Positions 7,473-10,794 of a DNA stretch of 10,794 nucleotides are shown piece by piece. The notes under the pieces are model-generated. The model saw only the letters and a list, made by a program, of their open reading frames with translations. It searched no databases and was not told the origin of the DNA. Positions within the stretch are counted from its first letter, which is position 1, and each line of letters begins with the position of its first letter. Both the position numbers and the translations under genes were made by a program. Origin of the DNA: DAOVDI01 sp965373045 (GTDB taxonomy: Bacteria; Acidobacteriota; Aminicenantia; Aminicenantales; Aminicenantaceae); assembly GCA_965373045.1 (NCBI GenBank), contig CBDVEQ010000086.1, positions 1-10,794 on the forward strand. Direction: 5' to 3'.

Positions 7473-8813
7473 TTAAAGTTTCCACGGATCGCGGTGGGTA
7501 TAGTCCAGCAGACAGTTGGCTTCATCATCGCCGATAAATCGCTCAAACTCCGGGTCCCACTTCAGCTTTCGCCCCAGTTTCATGGCAATGTGTGTCATCA
7601 GGCAAATGCTGTTCGAGCGGTGCCCTGCCTCAACAGGCGCCACGGGTTCTTTCCGGCTGCGCATGCATTCCAGGAAATTTTTCATGTGGTTGGAACTGTT
7701 GTAAAGCTTGATCTCGTCAGTGCGGTTCTCCGGCTTGAGAATCGCACGGTCAAAGGCCTGGATTTCTCCCCGCTTGACGAATATCCAGCTCATATCACCC
7801 TCGAAACGGACGCCTGCCGGGCTACCCGTTTCCATGATCAGCCGGACTCCGTTGGCGTATTTGGCTTCAGCATAGAAGGTGGTGTGCACGTCAAACAGTC
7901 CCCGGTCAGGGAACTGTCCCCTGGCCTCTATCCCGACCGGGCCGGTGTCGCCCGTGCCGTTTCCCCACTGGGCGATATCGATCATATGGGAGCCCCATCC
8001 TGTTATCATACCCGGGCTGTAGTCTTCGATCTGGAGCCATCCTGGCCTGGAATAATCGGCCTGCGGATGCACACGGTCTTCGGTGAATGGCGCTTCCGGC
8101 CGCGGGCCCAGCCATAAATTGTAATCGAGGTTTTTCGGAACAGGCATAGGCTGCGGATTGCCTGTCCCCTGATCTTCCGGAAGCCAGACGCGGATGGTGT
8201 GAAGTTTACCAATCCGCCCGCTGCGCACCAGCTCACATGCCATACGGAAATACACAGAGGAGCGCTGCTGAGAACCCACCTGGAGGATACGCTTGTTTTT
8301 CCGCACTGCCTTGACAAGCTTTTGCCCCTCGGCAATGGTGTAGGTCATAGGTTTTTCGAGATAGATGTCCTTTCCCGCATTGGCTGCAGCAATACCGGCT
8401 GCGGCATGCCAGTGATCAGGCATTACTATAAGAACGCCATCAATATCCTTGCGTTCCAAAAGTTCCCGGAAATCACTGCAGGCGTCACAGCCCTTGTATC
8501 CTTCTTTGCCCAGTTCAGCAGCATATATTCTGTCCACCAGCCACTGGGCATCTTCCATGCGGTGCCTGTCGACATCACACACCGCCGCTACTCGGGCTCC
8601 GACTTCCAGCCCACGGTAGATCATTTCCTGCATGTCTCCCTTCCCCTGGCGGCCAACACCGATACAGCCCATCTGCATGGTATTGCTCGGGGCTGACTGG
8701 CCTAATATTGAGGACGGAACGATCGCCGGTGCCACTGCGATTGCGGCGGCGGCTGTCTTGAGAAATCTTCGCCGGGTAATATGGGGATGGTTCTCTTTTT
8801 TGGCTCGATACAT
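7473..8813 (-). CDS. Tat-exported Gfo/Idh/MocA family oxidoreductase
   Basis: NAD(P)-dependent sugar-type dehydrogenase or reductase of the Gfo/Idh/MocA superfamily, exported with its cofactor already bound. AGGAG lies 7 nt before the ATG at 8813. Residues 12-40 are a twin-arginine signal, ITRRRFLKTAAAA, with a signal-peptidase-like end near ILGQSA. The Rossmann motif is GCIGVGRQGKGDM (GxGxxG at 52-57), and the family EKP motif is at 153-155 (YLEKPMTY). The C-terminal catalytic domain contains WGSHMIDIAQWG (His276, Asp279), usual in the exported subgroup. Its length of 446 residues is normal. The stop lies 13 nt before the start of the DUF6807 gene, so the two form an operon. Known relatives in exported form include glucose-fructose oxidoreductase, and others take part in keto-sugar pathways. 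The actual substrate is not readable from sequence. Confidence 0.92.
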   Translation of the reverse strand: MYRAKKENHPHITRRRFLKTAAAAIAVAPAIVPSSILGQSAPSNTMQMGCIGVGRQGKGDMQEMIYRGLEVGARVAAVCDVDRHRMEDAQWLVDRIYAAELGKEGYKGCDACSDFRELLERKDIDGVLIVMPDHWHAAAGIAAANAGKDIYLEKPMTYTIAEGQKLVKAVRKNKRILQVGSQQRSSVYFRMACELVRSGRIGKLHTIRVWLPEDQGTGNPQPMPVPKNLDYNLWLGPRPEAPFTEDRVHPQADYSRPGWLQIEDYSPGMITGWGSHMIDIAQWGNGTGDTGPVGIEARGQFPDRGLFDVHTTFYAEAKYANGVRLIMETGSPAGVRFEGDMSWIFVKRGEIQAFDRAILKPENRTDEIKLYNSSNHMKNFLECMRSRKEPVAPVEAGHRSNSICLMTHIAMKLGRKLKWDPEFERFIGDDEANCLLDYTHRDPWKL

Positions 8814-8871
8814 TGCTTCACTCCTAATATGGAAATTGAGAAAAGCTGCGGGCTTGTCAGGGCCTAGAAAG

Positions 8872-8901
8872 AACGTACCACGTCAAAATCGTTATTGTCA
8901 A
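8872..8901 (-). promoter_or_regulatory. Weak promoter candidate for the oxidoreductase operon
   Basis: A perfect TTGACA (complement of 8896-8901) lies on the minus strand, 18 nt before TACGTT (complement of 8872-8877), a poor -10 box with 3 of 6 matches. It would leave a leader of about 50 nt before the ATG at 8813. I list it for the -35 box only. The site abuts the repeat-rich region starting near 8902. Confidence 0.25.
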
Positions 8902-8910
8902 CCTGGGTTA

Positions 8911-9025
8911 TTTACGGGTCGAGATTGCTGTAGCTGCGAGGAGTGGTTCGTGAAGCTGTATTCATATACCGCGAACGGAACACGACGAAGCTACTGCGGT
9001 AAGATCGGCTCGCCCGTAGGGTAAA
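8911..9025 (+). repeat. Foldable structured segment containing dispersed repeat copy B
   Basis: The segment can fold into one long nested hairpin by eye. TTTA (8911-8914) pairs with TAAA (9022-9025). CGGG/CCCG (8915-8918 with 9013-9016) and CGAG/CTCG (8920-8923 with 9009-9012) follow. Then come ATTGC/GCGGT with two G-U pairs (8924-8928 with 8996-9000), GTAGCT/AGCTAC (8930-8935 with 8989-8994), and an inner GTTCGTG/CGCGAAC stem (8946-8952 with 8970-8976). Bases 8972-9010 align with the window's first 39 bases, so at least this half belongs to a dispersed repeat. Downstream, CCGAT (9031-9035) could pair with ATCGG (9004-9008) ahead of a run of seven T, an alternative terminator-like fold. Either a structured RNA or an imperfect palindromic repeat; strand unknown, plus given by convention. 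Confidence 0.4.
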
Positions 9026-9140
9026 AAAGACCGATGATTTTTTTATTAACGATCTATGATATTCAGCACCCAATTTAGCCCTGGCAAAATACTTTATTGG
9101 AAGCTATAACCATCCAAAATAAATATGTGAATCGGCATTT

Positions 9141-9176
9141 TTTATAAATAATCCAGGTTCCTGGGTTATTCATAAA
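9141..9176. repeat. 17-bp-arm inverted repeat (hairpin)
   Basis: TTTATAAATAATCCAGG (9141-9157) is nearly the reverse complement of CCTGGGTTATTCATAAA (9160-9176), with one A-C mismatch and one G-U pair, and only two bases between the arms. The right-arm core CCTGGGTTATT also occurs at 8902-8912, at the left edge of the foldable segment. There is no T-run after either arm, so it is not a normal intrinsic terminator. Confidence 0.65.
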
Positions 9177-9192
9177 ATCCGACAACACATTG

Positions 9193-9368
9193 AAAAAAGG
9201 ATTCTAGGGTTCGAGTGAAAAGAAAAGGTGACTGGATTCCCATTTGCACGGTAATGACGTAAATTAAATGACTTTGGGCTAAGCTGCTTTGGGCTTTGGG
9301 CTCTTCTTCTTTCGCCTCTTATTCTTTCACTTGAATCCTTGACCCCTAGAATCCTCGAATCCTTTTTT
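9193..9368. repeat. 176-bp element with inverted ends made of 8-bp units
   Basis: The left end reads AAAAAA, then the octamers GGATTCTA and GGGTTCGA, then GTGAAAAG (9193-9222). The right end, read on the minus strand from 9368, is AAAAAA, then GGATTCGA, GGATTCTA, GGGGTCAA and GGATTCAA, then GTGAAAG. The two ends are therefore inverted copies with two and four octamer units. The interior holds ATTCCC-N8-GGTAAT (9236-9255), flanked by CTGG and GACG, and three TTTGGGCT motifs (9273-9302). No reading frame of note lies inside. It is MITE-like in size and symmetry, but no target-site duplication is apparent next to the ends. Confidence 0.6.
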
Positions 9369-9372
9369 CCAT

Positions 9373-9396
9373 AGATCGGCTTGTAAATTGTTCAGG
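9373..9396 (+). repeat. Dispersed repeat, copy C (right-end fragment)
   Basis: Matches 31-54 at 23 of 24 positions, in the same orientation, with the single difference at 9379 (G instead of A). It lacks the CGAACGGA-containing left part seen in copies A and B and starts 5 bp after the poly-T end of the octamer-bounded element. Six bases after it comes the TTGACA box of the DUF6786 gene. Confidence 0.65.
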
Positions 9397-9402
9397 TTTT
9401 AT

Positions 9403-9433
9403 TTGACAATGAAGCTGAAATCTAATATCTAAT
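9403..9433 (+). promoter_or_regulatory. Promoter candidate for the DUF6786 lipoprotein
   Basis: A perfect TTGACA lies at 9403-9408. The -10 box is ambiguous: TCTAAT (9428-9433) matches 5 of 6 but at a 19-nt spacing, while TATCTA (9426-9431) has the ideal 17-nt spacing with only 3 matches. Either gives a short leader of under 25 nt before the ATG at 9457. The -35 box lies directly beside repeat copy C. Confidence 0.4.
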
Positions 9434-9456
9434 TCTTCTAGGATGGAGAAAAGGAA

Positions 9457-10722
9457 ATGAAAAAATCATTTTTACTTATTCCGGGACTGCTTATGATTAC
9501 AGTGCTGCTCCTGATCATAAGCGGCTGCCAGAAAAAACAGGAAGAGGCTGGAACCATGACTTTAACCAAAACACCTTCATTGACATTCGGTAAAGAACTT
9601 CAGTTTTTAAGCCAACACACCGAAGTGCTGGTATTGTCCGACAGCACAGGCAAGGCCAAGCTGATCGCTGCCCCTGCATGGCAGGGCCGGGTTATGACTT
9701 CCTCAGCAGACGGCGACAAGGGCCTCAGCTTCGGATGGATCAACCACGAACTTATCAAAAGCGGCGAAGTTCAGAAACACATAAACGTTTTTGGCGGGGA
9801 AGACCGTCTCTGGCTGGGACCGGAAGGCGGACAGTTTTCCATCTTCTTCAAGAACGGCGATCCTTTTAATCTGGATCACTGGTATGTGCCTGCCATGATG
9901 GACACGGAAGCCTTCGAGACTATCGAGACGGATCAGGCTCGAGCTCTTTTCCATAAAAAGACCAGCTTTACAAACTACTCGGGCTTTACCTTTGATGTCG
10001 AGCTCACAAGAGAAGTTAAAATCTTCGAGGAAGCGGATATCGCCTCCCAGCTAGGCATAGATATCCCGGCGGATTTACACAGCATCGGATACATTACGGT
10101 CAACACCCTCACCAATACAGGCGAAACATCCTGGACCAAAGAGACCGGCTGTCTGTCTATCTGGATCCTGGGTATGTTCAACCCGTCACCGCAGACAACC
10201 GTGGCCATTCCTTATATACAGGGAAACGCTATCGACCTTGGACCTGTCGTTAATGACACCTATTTCGGAAAAGTGCCGTCGGACCGCCTAAAGATCGAAA
10301 ATGGATTAATTTATTTTAAGGGCGACGGGCAGCTCCGGAGCAAGATCGGACTCTCTCCACAGCGCAGCAAACCTGTCCTCGGCTCCTACGACGCGGGCAG
10401 CGAATTGCTGACAATCGTTACTTATACAAACCCCCCAGGCGCCACTGACTACGTTAACTCCATGTGGGAGATTCAGGAAGCTCCTTTTGCAGGGGATGTG
10501 ATCAACAGCTATAATGATGGGCCTCCGGAGCCCGGAGCCAAGCCCCTTGGTCCCTTTTATGAACTGGAGACTTCTTCGCCTGCGGCAGCGCTCCATCCAG
10601 GCGGATCGCTGACCCACGAACACCGCACCTTTCACTTCCAGGGGACCGAAGCAGATCTCGAAAAGATCGCCCAAAAGCTCCTTGGCGTCAGCCTCGCAAA
10701 GATCAAATCCGCGCTGAAATAG
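9457..10722 (+). CDS. DUF6786 family lipoprotein
   Basis: The first residues are a lipoprotein signal, with a hydrophobic core ending in the lipobox ISG-Cys24, so the mature protein is anchored in the envelope. GGAG (9445-9448) lies 8 nt before the ATG. The body matches my memory of DUF6786, a Bacteroidota/Aminicenantes family of about 400 residues. Hallmarks visible are FGKELQFL (44-51), QGRVMTSSADG (76-86), SFGWIN (91-96), GGEDRLWLGPEGGQFSIFF (113-131), TNTGETSWTKETG (219-231), MFNPSP (240-245), ELETSSPA (369-376) and THEHRTFHF (386-394). The alternating beta-strand pattern and the Gly-Glu-Arg/Trp-rich pocket suggest a galactose-mutarotase-like sandwich, by inference. Function is unknown; a sugar-binding or sugar-modifying role fits the context. 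No gene follows within the window: the 33 bp after the stop lead straight into another octamer repeat. Confidence 0.82.
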   Translation: MKKSFLLIPGLLMITVLLLIISGCQKKQEEAGTMTLTKTPSLTFGKELQFLSQHTEVLVLSDSTGKAKLIAAPAWQGRVMTSSADGDKGLSFGWINHELIKSGEVQKHINVFGGEDRLWLGPEGGQFSIFFKNGDPFNLDHWYVPAMMDTEAFETIETDQARALFHKKTSFTNYSGFTFDVELTREVKIFEEADIASQLGIDIPADLHSIGYITVNTLTNTGETSWTKETGCLSIWILGMFNPSPQTTVAIPYIQGNAIDLGPVVNDTYFGKVPSDRLKIENGLIYFKGDGQLRSKIGLSPQRSKPVLGSYDAGSELLTIVTYTNPPGATDYVNSMWEIQEAPFAGDVINSYNDGPPEPGAKPLGPFYELETSSPAAALHPGGSLTHEHRTFHFQGTEADLEKIAQKLLGVSLAKIKSALK

Positions 10723-10754
10723 TTTTTCTGAGAAAGACCAAAGATAGAAAGAGA

Positions 10755-10794
10755 GGGTTCAAGGATTCGAGGATTCTAGGGTTCGAGTGAAAAG
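10755..10794 (+). repeat. Octamer repeat copy at window end
   Basis: Four 8-bp units stand in a row: GGGTTCAA, GGATTCGA, GGATTCTA and GGGTTCGA, followed by GTGAAAAG at the last base of the window. The last 24 bases (10771-10794) are identical to 9199-9222. It is probably the left arm of a second element like 9193-9368, whose remainder is outside the window. It differs in having four units rather than two and no AAAAAA in front. Confidence 0.65.

Noticed and set aside
7323..8117. Plus-strand open frame (264 codons) opposite the DUF6807/oxidoreductase operon
   Set aside because: It spans two clear minus-strand genes, and its translation shows no domain and no start signal.
8632..9024. Plus-strand open frame running from the oxidoreductase gene into the repeat region
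   Set aside because: Its first part is antisense to the Tat-signal end of the oxidoreductase gene and its second part is translated repeat. No ribosome binding site.
8902..9396. CRISPR-like array in the repeat-rich intergenic region
   Set aside because: The repeats are of different kinds, irregularly spaced and partly inverted. There is no regular repeat-spacer period and no cas gene nearby.
10723..10754. Possible terminator after the DUF6786 gene (TTTTTCTGAGAAAG)
   Set aside because: Only a 4-5 bp A/T-rich stem, and the T-run is on the wrong side for a plus-strand intrinsic terminator.

Overview
The window looks like a bacterial chromosome segment of scattered, mostly exported proteins, with long intergenic gaps holding dispersed repeats. 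Every substantial gene carries an export signal: two lipoproteins, two Sec-type signal peptides and two twin-arginine signals. This suits a Gram-negative heterotroph that handles sugars or peptides in the periplasm. The mix of a VPS10/Asp-box protein, a Tat-exported Gfo/Idh/MocA oxidoreductase with a DUF6807 (PmoA-like) partner, and a DUF6786 protein is typical of Aminicenantes/Acidobacteriota, Planctomycetota and Bacteroidota. My guess is an Aminicenantes-like genome. This rests on gene families and repeat style only and is not proven.

Layout. Positions 1-54 hold the end of a dispersed repeat (copy A). 55-1812 (-) encodes a large lipoprotein with an esterase-type alpha/beta hydrolase domain. 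It is divergent from 2054-5215 (+), an exported protein of about 1050 residues with eleven Asp-box (BNR) repeats. Just after that come a strong ribosome binding site and a 35-codon reading frame (5243-5350) that looks like an orphaned gene start, then a gene-poor stretch (5351-5623) with a possible decayed reading frame on the minus strand. 5624-6337 (-) encodes an unrecognised protein with a Tat signal and a C-terminal membrane anchor, behind a good promoter candidate. 6494-7459 (-) (DUF6807) and 7473-8813 (-) (Gfo/Idh/MocA) form a tight two-gene operon.

8814-9456 is non-coding and crowded. It holds a foldable segment of about 115 nt (containing repeat copy B), a 17-bp-arm hairpin, a 176-bp element whose inverted ends are built from 8-bp units, repeat copy C, and the promoter of the next gene. 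9457-10722 (+) is a DUF6786 lipoprotein. It is followed immediately by another copy of the 8-bp-unit repeat running off the window end.

The genes suggest envelope carbohydrate processing: oxidoreduction (Gfo/Idh/MocA with DUF6807), ester cleavage, and a DUF6786 protein that may have a sugar-binding fold. No CRISPR array, tRNA, rRNA, intact transposase, phage gene or defence system is visible. The least explained material is the repeat cluster at 8900-9400 and the Tat/tail-anchored protein.
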